Below, piece by piece: positions 33,560 to 40,810 of a DNA stretch of 56,810 nt. Source of the DNA: an uncultured Collinsella sp. (GTDB lineage: Bacteria > Actinomycetota > Coriobacteriia > Coriobacteriales > Coriobacteriaceae). The stretch covers positions 1 to 56,810 of the forward strand of contig CATWSG010000013.1 in NCBI GenBank assembly GCA_958353395.1, given 5' to 3'. Position 1 is the stretch's first letter. The number at the start of each line of letters is the position of its first letter. A program made the position numbers and the translations under genes. The notes under the pieces were generated by a model. That model had not been told where the DNA came from. It did not search any database and saw nothing but the letters and a program-made list of their open reading frames with translations.

Positions 33560-34231
33560 CTACAGCAGTACGTCGGCGAGCGAACGCTTGGGTACGTGGT
33601 GCACCTGTGCCTCGTCGCGCCAATAATTGATGGAGCCATCGGGGTTGGAATCGATCGCATCGATCACCTGCGTCTCGGCCGGAACGCCAAACGCCATGAT
33701 CAGCTTGAGCTCATACTTGTCGCTATCGAGCCCCATGGCATCGATCGCGTGGGGCGTAAAGGCCTTGAACATGCAGGCAGCCACCTCGGGCGTGGCGCTG
33801 CGGGCGGCGAGCATCATCGTCTGCGCGGCAATGCCCGTGTCGACCTCAGTAATAGGAGCGGCGGGCTTACCCGGAACGGCGCGCTCGGCAAGAATCGCGA
33901 TGTAGCCGGTCGGGCGCTCACCCTCGGCAGGACCCGGCCAGTCCTTAAGCGCGCCGGCCCATGCAAGCTCGTCAAACACGCGAGCGCAGTCCTCGGAACC
34001 GCTCACCACATGAAAACGAAGACGCTGAGCATTGGCACCACAGGGAGCCAGGTGAGCCAGCTCTGCCAGCTCGAGCAAAAACTCACGCGGCACGCGCATG
34101 GACTCGTCAAAGCGACGGCACGTACGGGCGCGGCGGACCAGCGCGTCAAACGTGTCCAGGCCGAGCTTTTCGCAACCTTGCTTTGACATCGACTCCGCGC
34201 TAGACGGCGCCGCGGGAACTGTTTCGTTCAT
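33560..34231 (-). CDS. Nitroreductase family protein
   Basis: An FMN-dependent oxidoreductase fold of 223 residues. The N-terminal RRARTCRRFDES segment is the flavin-phosphate-binding motif (usually RRSxRxF). LAHLAPCGANAQRLRFHVVSG and TEVDTGIAAQTMMLAARS are also typical, the latter being the conserved central helix. Near the C-terminus INYWRDEAQVHHVPKR is characteristic of the clostridial-type subgroup. The ATG at 34231 follows GGGGG; the alternative TTG four codons upstream has no ribosome site. The electron acceptor is unknown. The gene is alone, with a family A repeat after it. Confidence 0.88.
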   Translation of the reverse strand: MNETVPAAPSSAESMSKQGCEKLGLDTFDALVRRARTCRRFDESMRVPREFLLELAELAHLAPCGANAQRLRFHVVSGSEDCARVFDELAWAGALKDWPGPAEGERPTGYIAILAERAVPGKPAAPITEVDTGIAAQTMMLAARSATPEVAACMFKAFTPHAIDAMGLDSDKYELKLIMAFGVPAETQVIDAIDSNPDGSINYWRDEAQVHHVPKRSLADVLL

Positions 34232-34466
34232 AGGGACCCCCAATTTCGGGCAATTGTTCTTAGGAAAATCTAACCTAAAACGTAGGCAATAACGAACAGG
34301 GCCGCAATGTTCTACACCTGTTGAATAGAAAATCGCGACGTGGGGAACAACGGAAACAATTCGGGGCCTTTGGGTTACGTTTCACCCTCCCCGACCCATA
34401 CGCCAGCGCCTTTAGGCGATACTGGTCGTAACGATCAAGGCTTACGCCGCACGGAAAGGAGACATT

Positions 34467-35069
34467 ATGGGCATCTTTAAGAATGATGACCAAAAATCGA
34501 GCCAGTTTGGATTTGACGAGAAAAGCATGGCAGGCAAGGCCGTCAAGGCCGTGCGCTGGATTTACGCCATCACGGGCGTCTTGGCGCTCGTCGCCGGCAT
34601 CGCACTGCTGTTTGCGCCCGCCAAGTCCCTCGTCTTCCTAACGACCGTCTTGGGCTTCTACTTTGTGATCACGGCCGCGATCAGGCTGTTTACCGCTGTT
34701 TTCGAGCCACTGCTGCCCACCGGCTGGCGCGTGACGAGCATCATCTCCAACCTACTCATTATCTTGGGCGGCGTCATAATCCTGCGCAACCAGGCCTTCT
34801 CGACCGCAACGCTCACCACGATGGTGGTTATCGTGGCCGGCTTTGGCTGGATCGTCGAAGGTGTCATGTCCATTCTGGAGTCCGAGCTTTCGTCCAACCG
34901 TGCCCTCGCCATCCTGAGCGGCGCGCTCTCCATCATCGCCGGCATGTTCGTGTTTATCTATCCGCTGTGGTCGGCCAAGATGCTCGTCATCTTTAGCGGC
35001 GCCGCACTGCTGGTGTTTGGCGTAACGCTGATTGTCCGCGCCATTCAGTTTGGCAAACTGGTGCACTAG
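34467..35069 (+). CDS. DUF308/HdeD-family six-helix membrane protein
   Basis: The 200-residue product has a short hydrophilic N-terminus (MGIFKNDDQKSSQFG) and six hydrophobic helices in three similar pairs, the pattern of HdeD (acid-resistance membrane protein). Paired repeats of the type VAGIALLFAPAKSLVFL, LGGVIILRNQAFSTA and IAGMFVFIYPLWSAK are visible. The biochemical role of HdeD proteins outside enterobacteria is not established. AAAGGAG precedes the ATG. The stop codon is immediately followed by the ATG of the next gene, so the two are translationally coupled. Confidence 0.85.
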   Translation: MGIFKNDDQKSSQFGFDEKSMAGKAVKAVRWIYAITGVLALVAGIALLFAPAKSLVFLTTVLGFYFVITAAIRLFTAVFEPLLPTGWRVTSIISNLLIILGGVIILRNQAFSTATLTTMVVIVAGFGWIVEGVMSILESELSSNRALAILSGALSIIAGMFVFIYPLWSAKMLVIFSGAALLVFGVTLIVRAIQFGKLVH

Positions 35070-35552
35070 ATGCCAAGGACGCTCTTTATTGATGCCGACG
35101 CCTGCCCGGTCACGCGCGAGTCGATTGACTGCGCGCGGCGGGCGGGCGTCGCCGTTGTTATCGCCGGCAACAGCACGCAAAACCTGGAACGGCACATTCG
35201 CCGCGACGACCCGCGCGATGCCGAGCACGCGCGACGCGGCTTTTGGGTCACGACGCTCGATGTGAGCGTGGGCGCCGACAGCGCCGACTTTGCCATTGTC
35301 GAACGCCTGCAGGCGGGCGACGTAGTCGTGACGCAGGACATTGGCTTGGCGAGCATGGCGCTCGGGCGCGATGCCGCCGCCATCGGCGTGCGCGGGCGCG
35401 TCTACGACAAAGCGACCATCGACATGCAGTTGTTTATTCGCCACGAGGAAAAGAAGGTACGCCGCGCCGGGGGACGCACTCGCGGACCGGCGGCATTTAC
35501 CAGCGAAGACCGCGCTCGCTTTAAGCGCAACCTCACCGAGCTGCTGCGCTAA
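35070..35552 (+). CDS. YaiI/YqxD family protein (UPF0178, DUF188)
   Basis: The 160-residue product begins MPRTLFIDADACPVTRESI, the signature of this PIN-like family, and has VVTQDIGLASMAL and the GRVYDKATID segment. The acidic residues at the start and in TQDI suggest a nuclease-type metal site, but no activity has been assigned to the family. The ATG directly abuts the TAG of the DUF308 gene with no gap, so it depends on translation coupling and has no ribosome site of its own apart from upstream coding sequence. Confidence 0.9.
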   Translation: MPRTLFIDADACPVTRESIDCARRAGVAVVIAGNSTQNLERHIRRDDPRDAEHARRGFWVTTLDVSVGADSADFAIVERLQAGDVVVTQDIGLASMALGRDAAAIGVRGRVYDKATIDMQLFIRHEEKKVRRAGGRTRGPAAFTSEDRARFKRNLTELLR

Positions 35553-35636
35553 CCAAGGTAGATTTTTGGGACATGTCCGGAAATCTGCTTTTTTGCTTTG
35601 GCGATTGACACGCATCCAACGCCCAGGTCATGGCGG

Positions 35637-35685
35637 TAGATTTTACGGCATGCCCCAGTTTTTACGGCATGCCCCAAGCATCTAC
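35637..35685. repeat. Tandem TTTTACGGCATGCCCCA units bracketed by GTAGAT/ATCTAC
   Basis: Two copies of TTTTACGGCATGCCCCA lie in tandem, each containing the palindrome GGCATGCC. The pair is flanked by GTAGAT on the left and ATCTAC on the right. It adjoins the stop codon of the metal exporter and may act in termination. Confidence 0.55.
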
Positions 35686-36774
35686 TTAGAGGCCAAAGGC
35701 AGAAAGGATAAGACCCCAGCCCGCACCGATGACGTACATCATGATCAGGAACAGGACGTTTTCGCGGGCGCTGCGGTTGGTGCGGAACAGCACCAGGTAG
35801 CCCACACCGGCAGAGATGAGCGTGCCGGCGAGCATCGGGGCCAGCTGCAGCGCGCCTTCCAGGTACAGTTGCGTGATGACGACGCTGGCCGAGCAGTTGG
35901 GAATCAGGCCGACGAGTGCCGAGCCCAGGACCGCAAGCGTCTCGTTGCCACGCAGGAACTGCTCGATCGCGGACTCGCCGAAGGTCTCGAGCACGGCGAC
36001 CAGAATCAGCGTCACCAGAAAAATGAATACCGATACCTGCACGGTGTGCGAGATGGCGCTGCGAATAATCGACAGGAGGGGCGCGCCCTCGTGAGAGTGG
36101 GAGTGACCGTGGCCATCATGGTGTTCATGCTCGTCCTCATGACCGTGATCGTGGCCATGTCCGTGTTCGTGCTCGTCCTCGTCTTCATCGCAACCGCAAT
36201 GGTCGCGCTCGCACAGCTCATGGATGTGATCGGCGCTCACGCCCGCCTCGGCCACCTCGTCGATGATGTCACCGCCAGTGTGGTCGTCGTGCGCGCAGTT
36301 CACATGAGCCGGATTAGCAGCGGTCCCCAGCACGGTACGGCGAATCGCCGCATGTGCGCGAGCGTTACGACGCAGGCCGCGAATGGCGGCGTCCACGATA
36401 AAGCCCGTGACCAGCGCGATCAGCGCCTTCGAAGCCAGAAGCATCGCCATGGTCTGCACGGGAACTTGCTCGGCGAGCAACAGCGGCAGCATCTCATCGG
36501 AGGTCGAGAGAAACACCGCCACCAGGGTACCCAGCGTCGCGACGCGACCGGCGTACAGCGTGGCCGCCATTGCCGAAAAGCCGCACTGCGGCACCATGCC
36601 CAGCAACGAGCCAACCACGGGGCCCGCAGCGCCAGCGCGCTTGATGGCGCCGTTAACGCGGTCGCCCGCAACATGCTCGAGCGTCTCGAGCGCAAGGTAC
36701 GTCACCAACAAAAACGGCACCAGCGAGAGCGTGTCTTTGCCGGCATCGAGCAGAATATCTATCAGTAAATCCAT
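35686..36774 (-). CDS. ArsP_2-family 10-TM heavy-metal exporter with His-rich loop (putative manganese transporter)
   Basis: The 362-residue product has two similar halves, each with about five helices and each carrying a short Cys motif: GMVPQCGFSAM in the first half and GLIPNCSASVV in the second. This internal symmetry and length match the ArsP_2 (DUF2899) family, often annotated as a putative manganese transporter. A central cytoplasmic loop (about 195-230) is extremely rich in His, Asp and Glu (for example HEHGHGHDHGHEDEHE) and should bind divalent metal. AAAGG lies 12 nt before the ATG. A candidate DtxR-type operator lies at 36866, upstream in the gap shared with a divergent exonuclease gene. 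The exported metal is not shown. Confidence 0.85.
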   Translation of the reverse strand: MDLLIDILLDAGKDTLSLVPFLLVTYLALETLEHVAGDRVNGAIKRAGAAGPVVGSLLGMVPQCGFSAMAATLYAGRVATLGTLVAVFLSTSDEMLPLLLAEQVPVQTMAMLLASKALIALVTGFIVDAAIRGLRRNARAHAAIRRTVLGTAANPAHVNCAHDDHTGGDIIDEVAEAGVSADHIHELCERDHCGCDEDEDEHEHGHGHDHGHEDEHEHHDGHGHSHSHEGAPLLSIIRSAISHTVQVSVFIFLVTLILVAVLETFGESAIEQFLRGNETLAVLGSALVGLIPNCSASVVITQLYLEGALQLAPMLAGTLISAGVGYLVLFRTNRSARENVLFLIMMYVIGAGWGLILSAFGL

Positions 36775-36865
36775 GACGGATGGAACCTTTCGTGTCTTTC
36801 GGCAGCATTGTAAAAGTCCTAGCGGTCAACTAGGGTATTGTAGTTGTCCCGGGCGCGGTGCCAAT

Positions 36866-36884
36866 AGTTGCCCATGGTAAACTA
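36866..36884. promoter_or_regulatory. Candidate DtxR-family operator upstream of the metal exporter
   Basis: The motif is AGTTGCCCATGGTAAACTA. With one base more it is an imperfect palindrome with TAGTT/AACTA arms. A matching motif, AGTTGCCCATG then ACTA at the same spacing, lies upstream of the DtxR-family gene at 43505. Confidence 0.6.
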
Positions 36885-36945
36885 TCATCTCGCCACAACT
36901 CAGTAACCCCGAGCCGCGCGACGCGGCCCGTCCAAGGAGCATCCT

Positions 36946-37914
36946 ATGAACGTTTCGCAAGCACTCGAATACGAGCGCCAGCCGTTTATCCCCATGTTTA
37001 TCTATGGCGATCACGGTGCCATGGAGTCCGAGCGCCAGAAGGGCGAAGAGGCCCTCAAGGTGCTCGAAACCGAGTACTTTACCGCTGAGGGCGACCCCGG
37101 CTTCGACTTTGCCACCGTGCGCGACCTGGCCGACCGCAACCGCGACCTGTGCGACCAGATCGGCGAGGCGCGTCTACGCAACGTGACGCCCGCGACGCTT
37201 TCGCGCGGTCTGTCCGATGCCGACACCTGCGCCGCCATCGGCAAGATGCAAAAGCGCACCGCCGCGTCCGTCATGCGCGAGATCCGCGGCGACCGCGACG
37301 CGCTCGGCGTGGCGTACGCCCGCAAGCCTATCCAGGGCACGGTGCTCGGCATCGACATCGAGACCACCGGCCGTGCACCCGAGCGCGGCTACATCATCAA
37401 CGTCGGCTGGGAGATCATGGATCTCACCAGCGACGCCGTGCCGCATGACGCCGAGGCACACTACTGCGGCCTGCCCGATATCTACCGCGGCGAGGATGTG
37501 CCACTGTCGAATATCCACCACATCACCTGGGACGACATCGACGGCAAAACGCCCTTCCGCGAGAACAAAGAGCTGCAAAAGCAGCTGCTCAAGCTTATGA
37601 AGAAGTACCCGTACATGGCACACAACGCCGCCTTTGAGGACAGCTGGTTCAAGATCCACCTGGACGGCTACGCCGAGGCACGCCGCGCGGGTAAGATTAT
37701 CGTCATCGACTCGCGCCAGATTTGCCGCAGCTTGGACGCCGACGTGCGCTCGCTCCCCCGCGAGTCCGCCCCCGCTGCGCTCGAGAACTGGGCGCGCCGC
37801 CGTGGAACCCTCGCCGCCGACGCCAACGAGCAGCATCTGGGCCTGGACGACACCGACCTCATGCTCCGCACCGTCCAAGCCGAGTTCAACCTCAAGAACC
37901 TATTCGCGAAATAA
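36946..37914 (+). CDS. DEDD-superfamily 3'-5' exonuclease-like protein with N-terminal extension
   Basis: The 322-residue product has an exonuclease domain of DnaQ type from about residue 130. It contains GIDIETTG (D137, E139), then HNAAFEDSW for the second motif, and HLGLDDTDLM for the last. The final motif has His and Asp as in the DEDDh group. Residues 1-125 form a helical, charged region (QALEYERQPFI..., LADRNRDLCDQIGEARLR, TLSRGLSDADTCAAIGKMQKRTA) that I do not recognise and that could be a partner- or DNA-binding module. AAGGAG precedes the ATG. It is divergent from the metal exporter. The substrate and pathway (DNA repair or RNA turnover) are unknown. Confidence 0.82.
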   Translation: MNVSQALEYERQPFIPMFIYGDHGAMESERQKGEEALKVLETEYFTAEGDPGFDFATVRDLADRNRDLCDQIGEARLRNVTPATLSRGLSDADTCAAIGKMQKRTAASVMREIRGDRDALGVAYARKPIQGTVLGIDIETTGRAPERGYIINVGWEIMDLTSDAVPHDAEAHYCGLPDIYRGEDVPLSNIHHITWDDIDGKTPFRENKELQKQLLKLMKKYPYMAHNAAFEDSWFKIHLDGYAEARRAGKIIVIDSRQICRSLDADVRSLPRESAPAALENWARRRGTLAADANEQHLGLDDTDLMLRTVQAEFNLKNLFAK

Positions 37915-37979
37915 CCGATCCATCTGCGGGAGCGCCTGCCAGGCACAGCGCAATCCGTCTGGGCACACCGACACGCAGT

Positions 37980-38016
37980 AAACTAGGGCGCAGCCTTATG
38001 GCTGCACCCTAGTTTT
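37980..38016 (+). terminator. Rho-independent terminator of the exonuclease gene
   Basis: AAACTAGGGCGCAGCC (37980-37995) pairs with GGCTGCACCCTAGTTT (one mismatch) around TTAT, with TTTT at the end. Confidence 0.9.
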
Positions 38017-38464
38017 CATCAAAACGAGCAAATACGCGTGCTTCACATAGTCGGCAGGTTGGCCCACCTACATTTTTCGAGTTGTTCGGCCAGCTGAACC
38101 ACTAGTCAAGGCCCCTTGAACCGCAATCGAAGCTAAAATCGCCTTAATTTCGCAACCAAGCCCCATAAATCTACCTGAATCAATTCGAATAGGACGTTGC
38201 GATCGCACCATTTGTATAGGATAAGGCCGAATAACTCAAATTATGTTGGTGAGGCATCTGAGCGGTCGGCAAAAACGCTTAGAAGCTACGAATCCGCAAC
38301 TAAAGTTCATCAAAAAGGGGCAGCCGGCAGAAACCTCCCCAGCCAAAGCTGCTCCCTCAATACGACAGCTCAAAAACCCACCGTTCGCAGAAGATAAGCC
38401 GCGCCCCAATACCGTTGCCCGAAGTTTCGGGCGTATGCGGCGTCCGCTATGCCATCATGCGCGT
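38017..38464. other. Gene-free region upstream of the 38465 gene, AT-richer than its surroundings
   Basis: I see no gene in this stretch of about 450 bases. It includes the left 29-bp direct repeat (38064-38092). An open frame runs from 38243 into the next gene, but its first 74 codons look non-coding. Confidence 0.5.
38064..38092 (+). repeat. Left copy of a 29-bp direct repeat flanking the 38465 gene
   Basis: CCACCTACATTTTTCGA begins the repeat and TTCGGCCA ends it. The right copy at 39693-39721 differs at two positions. The copies lie 1.6 kb apart on either side of an AT-richer gene. Confidence 0.7.
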
Positions 38465-39673
38465 ATGGGAATCATTCTGTCACATACCACGGCACGCGCT
38501 GTATACCAAACAGCCAACTCGCTCGCAAGCTACGCGACCGGTCCCATACCTATGGAAAAGATCAGGGTGTCTGCGCCGACCACGTCCGACCTGGAAGCGG
38601 CACGAGCATGGCTCAACAGAAAGAATGTCGATTCTGAACGTATCCATGTGCTGACGTTTTCCAATAATGCCAAAAGGCACCGCAAGGGCTGCATCTGCCA
38701 CTGCACGCGCTATACGTTTGATGCAGAAAGCTACCTAGAACTCGAGCCGAACGTCTACATCGTCGATATCAAGCTGTGCGCGTTAGAAGCAACAGCCGAC
38801 CTCAACCTTTCGGAGCTCGTTGAGTATTACTTTGAAATCTGCGGCTCCTACGCGCTTGGAACGTCCGACGAAACTCAATATCGCGAGCGCCCAGCCCTAA
38901 CCAGCGTTGAAGAGCTCAGAGCCTTCTTTTCAGAGGCACCGGGGTATCGTGGATCTAATAAAGCACTTAAGGCACTTTCTTATGTACACGAAGGCTGTCG
39001 CTCCCCACTCGAAACGGCGTTTGTCATGATGCTGACAATGCCCAAGTCAATGGGTGGCTTAGCCATACGCGCTATCAAAACGGATTATCCGATCCCAGTC
39101 CCCAAAAGATACGCCGCCCTAACGCGACGGACGGTTTTCTACCTCGACGCGCTGCTCGAAAATTCGATGACCGATATCGAATACAACGGCTTTTACCACG
39201 ACGAACCCGAGCAGCAATCAATTGACGAGGAGCGCCGAAACACGCTGCGAAACATGGGATATGCCGTTATCACAGTTAATCGTCATTCGTTTTTCAAGCA
39301 GTCCGCTTTTAAACGGGTCATGGAAGCGATTCGCATTCGCGAGAAGATATGGCCCGGTCGACTCCCGGATAACTTCGCCATCCTGCAAGAAACTCTTCGT
39401 CAATTTGTCTTGCGGCGCTACTTCGAATACGGTCGCCGCGTCCTGGAGACACTCAAAGAAGAAGAGGCCGCCAAGCGCGAAATTGCAAGCCAATATCCGC
39501 AAGCTGATGACCCGAGCATCAACGATGTGCCCGAACCCGACGACATGCAACACGTCGGGGCCCTTGCTGAGGAAATCAATGGGGCTTGGGAATGCGACAT
39601 GTTCGCAAAAATCGATGAAAACCGCACGGAAGACGACACGATTATTGATCTAATTGAGAATTCGCTCTTCTAA
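38465..39673 (+). CDS. Uncharacterised protein with endonuclease-like (Vsr/DUF559-type) C-terminal part
   Basis: I do not recognise the full-length family. The product of about 402 residues begins MGIILSHTTARAVYQTANS; a helical N-terminal part of about 200 residues carries a CICHCT pair. The later part reads SPLETAFVMMLTMPKSMGG..., then RRTVFYLDALL, DIEYNGFYH and TLRNMGYAVITVNRHSF. A conserved Glu, an Asp, a GFYH strand and a helix ending in I(T)VN resemble the PD-(D/E)xK fold of Vsr/DUF559 nucleases. Base composition and codon use are more AT-rich than neighbours, suggesting transfer. The start is uncertain: no ribosome site precedes it. It may belong to a group of coriobacterial proteins of unknown, possibly defence-related, role. 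Confidence 0.55.
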   Translation: MGIILSHTTARAVYQTANSLASYATGPIPMEKIRVSAPTTSDLEAARAWLNRKNVDSERIHVLTFSNNAKRHRKGCICHCTRYTFDAESYLELEPNVYIVDIKLCALEATADLNLSELVEYYFEICGSYALGTSDETQYRERPALTSVEELRAFFSEAPGYRGSNKALKALSYVHEGCRSPLETAFVMMLTMPKSMGGLAIRAIKTDYPIPVPKRYAALTRRTVFYLDALLENSMTDIEYNGFYHDEPEQQSIDEERRNTLRNMGYAVITVNRHSFFKQSAFKRVMEAIRIREKIWPGRLPDNFAILQETLRQFVLRRYFEYGRRVLETLKEEEAAKREIASQYPQADDPSINDVPEPDDMQHVGALAEEINGAWECDMFAKIDENRTEDDTIIDLIENSLF

Positions 39674-39692
39674 AGGCGATCTCTGCGGATGT

Positions 39693-39721
39693 CCACCTAC
39701 ATTTTTCGACTTATTCGGCCA
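39693..39721 (+). repeat. Right copy of the 29-bp direct repeat
   Basis: It matches 38064-38092 at 27 of 29 positions. It lies 19 nt after the stop of the 38465 gene. Confidence 0.7.
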
Positions 39722-39878
39722 CCGATGTGCCAGATTGGCTGCAGCAAAGCTCAATATAACTTTAGATAAAACTGATTCTGCAGAAACTCCCGTAGAGGAA
39801 GAACTGATTCTCGCGGTATTTGACACGATAAAGTACAAATATGAACAGTTCCAATGCTTCTCAAGGTGGCTTTCTTAG
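39722..39878 (+). pseudogene. Possible AT-rich gene remnant
   Basis: An open frame running from the direct repeat to a TAG at 39878 reads LAAAKLNITLDKTDSAETP..., with protein-like composition but no credible start or ribosome site. The rest of the gap to the ArsR promoter (39879-39989) holds nothing that I can identify. Confidence 0.3.
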
Positions 39879-39989
39879 CATGCTAGCCGAACATCTCGAA
39901 ATATGTTGGCGAGCATTGCGTCGATGTCTCCCAACCCACAGAAAATCGCAGAGGCGGCAAGCAGTCATCGAAATTAACGCAAATTGTAT

Positions 39990-40017
39990 TGACATATGAA
40001 CATACACTCATATAATC
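39990..40017 (+). promoter_or_regulatory. Consensus sigma-70-type promoter of the arsR-HMA-ATPase operon
   Basis: TTGACA (39990-39995) and TATAAT (40012-40017) are perfect boxes with a 16-nt spacer. The spacer is the first ArsR-type operator, so bound repressor would block polymerase. Confidence 0.88.
39995..40016. promoter_or_regulatory. ArsR/SmtB operator O1
   Basis: ATATGAACATACACTCATAT is an imperfect dyad that matches the SmtB-type consensus (TGAACA...TTCA-like half sites). It lies between the -35 and -10 boxes. Confidence 0.8.
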
Positions 40018-40027
40018 GAAAGCAAGT

Positions 40028-40051
40028 TATATGAGCGCATGTTCATATGAA
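40028..40051. promoter_or_regulatory. ArsR/SmtB operator O2
   Basis: The dyad ATATGAGCGCATGTTCATAT lies in the leader, directly before the AAAGG ribosome site of the arsR gene. It is the inverse of O1 in its half-site order. Confidence 0.8.
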
Positions 40052-40062
40052 AGGATATTGCA

Positions 40063-40428
40063 ATGAGCATCCGCGTTGATGAAACGAAACCCGACATCGA
40101 GGCCACCGAACCCGCGATCCCCACCACCTGCTCGCCCGAGGACCTTCCCGACGAGGAGCTTCTCTACGACCTCGCCGACCTGTTCAAGGTCTTCAGCGAC
40201 ACCACGCGCATCAAGATCCTTTACGCCCTCATGGGCCGCGAGCTCTGCGTGGCAGACATCGCCGAAGCGACCGAAACCTCGCAGTCCGCGGTGTCGCACC
40301 AGCTGCGCACACTCAAGCAGGCGCACCTGGTTAAATTCCGGCGCGACGGGCGCAATATCCTCTACTCGCTCGCCGACGACCACGTCTACACCATGCTCAA
40401 CCAAGGCATGAGCCACATCTGCGAATAG
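40063..40428 (+). CDS. ArsR/SmtB-family metal-sensing repressor (alpha-5 zinc/cadmium type)
   Basis: A 121-residue winged-helix repressor that should release DNA on binding metal. The core FSDTTRIKILYAL, ELCVADIAEATETSQSAVSHQLRTLK and wing FRRDGRNILYSLAD are classic. The C-terminal helix carries the complete alpha-5 signature D105-x-H107-x10-H118-x2-E121, the regulatory zinc site of SmtB/CzrA. The alpha-3 Cys of the ELCVCD motif is partly retained (Cys62), but the second Cys is Ala, so the alpha-3 (lead/cadmium) site looks incomplete. Zn, Co or Cd sensing is therefore likely. It has two operators in its own promoter and a third before the ATPase. Confidence 0.93.
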   Translation: MSIRVDETKPDIEATEPAIPTTCSPEDLPDEELLYDLADLFKVFSDTTRIKILYALMGRELCVADIAEATETSQSAVSHQLRTLKQAHLVKFRRDGRNILYSLADDHVYTMLNQGMSHICE

Positions 40429-40491
40429 CGACCAACCACGGTACCAGCGCGGCCTGCACCCAAGCCGCAAATACAGAGAAAGGAACCCACC

Positions 40492-40710
40492 ATGAAAAAG
40501 CAGTTTAAACTCGACGAGATCGACTGCGCCAACTGCGCGCGTGAGCTTCAGGACGAGCTGGCCAAGCTCGAGGGCGTCAAATCCGTGTCCGTCAACTTTA
40601 TGACCCAGAAGTTGACGCTCGAGGCCGATGACGCCGAGTTCGACGAGGTGCTCAACCGCGTTGTAGAGTTTACGGCCGACGCCGAGCCGGACTGCGAGAT
40701 CATTCTCTAG
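40492..40710 (+). CDS. Stand-alone heavy-metal-associated (HMA) domain protein
   Basis: The 72-residue product is a complete ferredoxin-like HMA domain with the metal-binding loop IDCANCARE (Cys12, Cys15). The pair usually occurs as GMTCxxC in copper chaperones; here EIDCANC resembles the domain found at the N-terminus of zinc/cadmium ATPases. AAAGGA precedes the ATG. It lies between the repressor and an ATPase that lacks an HMA domain, so it may deliver metal to the pump in trans. Many firmicute and actinobacterial ATPases of this group are organised in this split manner. Confidence 0.9.
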   Translation: MKKQFKLDEIDCANCARELQDELAKLEGVKSVSVNFMTQKLTLEADDAEFDEVLNRVVEFTADAEPDCEIIL

Positions 40711-40765
40711 CCCAGGTTTACGCCAACCTGCAAGGCCGCGATTGCCGCGGCCTTTGCTCGCGAAA

Positions 40766-40788
40766 TTATATGAGCGAGTGTTCATACG
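40766..40788. promoter_or_regulatory. ArsR/SmtB operator O3 upstream of the P-type ATPase
   Basis: TTATATGAGCGAGTGTTCAT matches O2 at nearly all positions. It lies 23 nt before the ATPase start, which suggests a second repressible promoter or roadblock inside the operon. Confidence 0.75.
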
Positions 40789-40810
40789 TTCAAATGGGAG
40801 GATACGAGTC

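Noticed and set aside
36853..36864. TGGCACCGCG on the minus strand suggesting a T-box
   Set aside because: The context lacks the AGGG prefix and T-box structure, and the gene downstream is a metal exporter.
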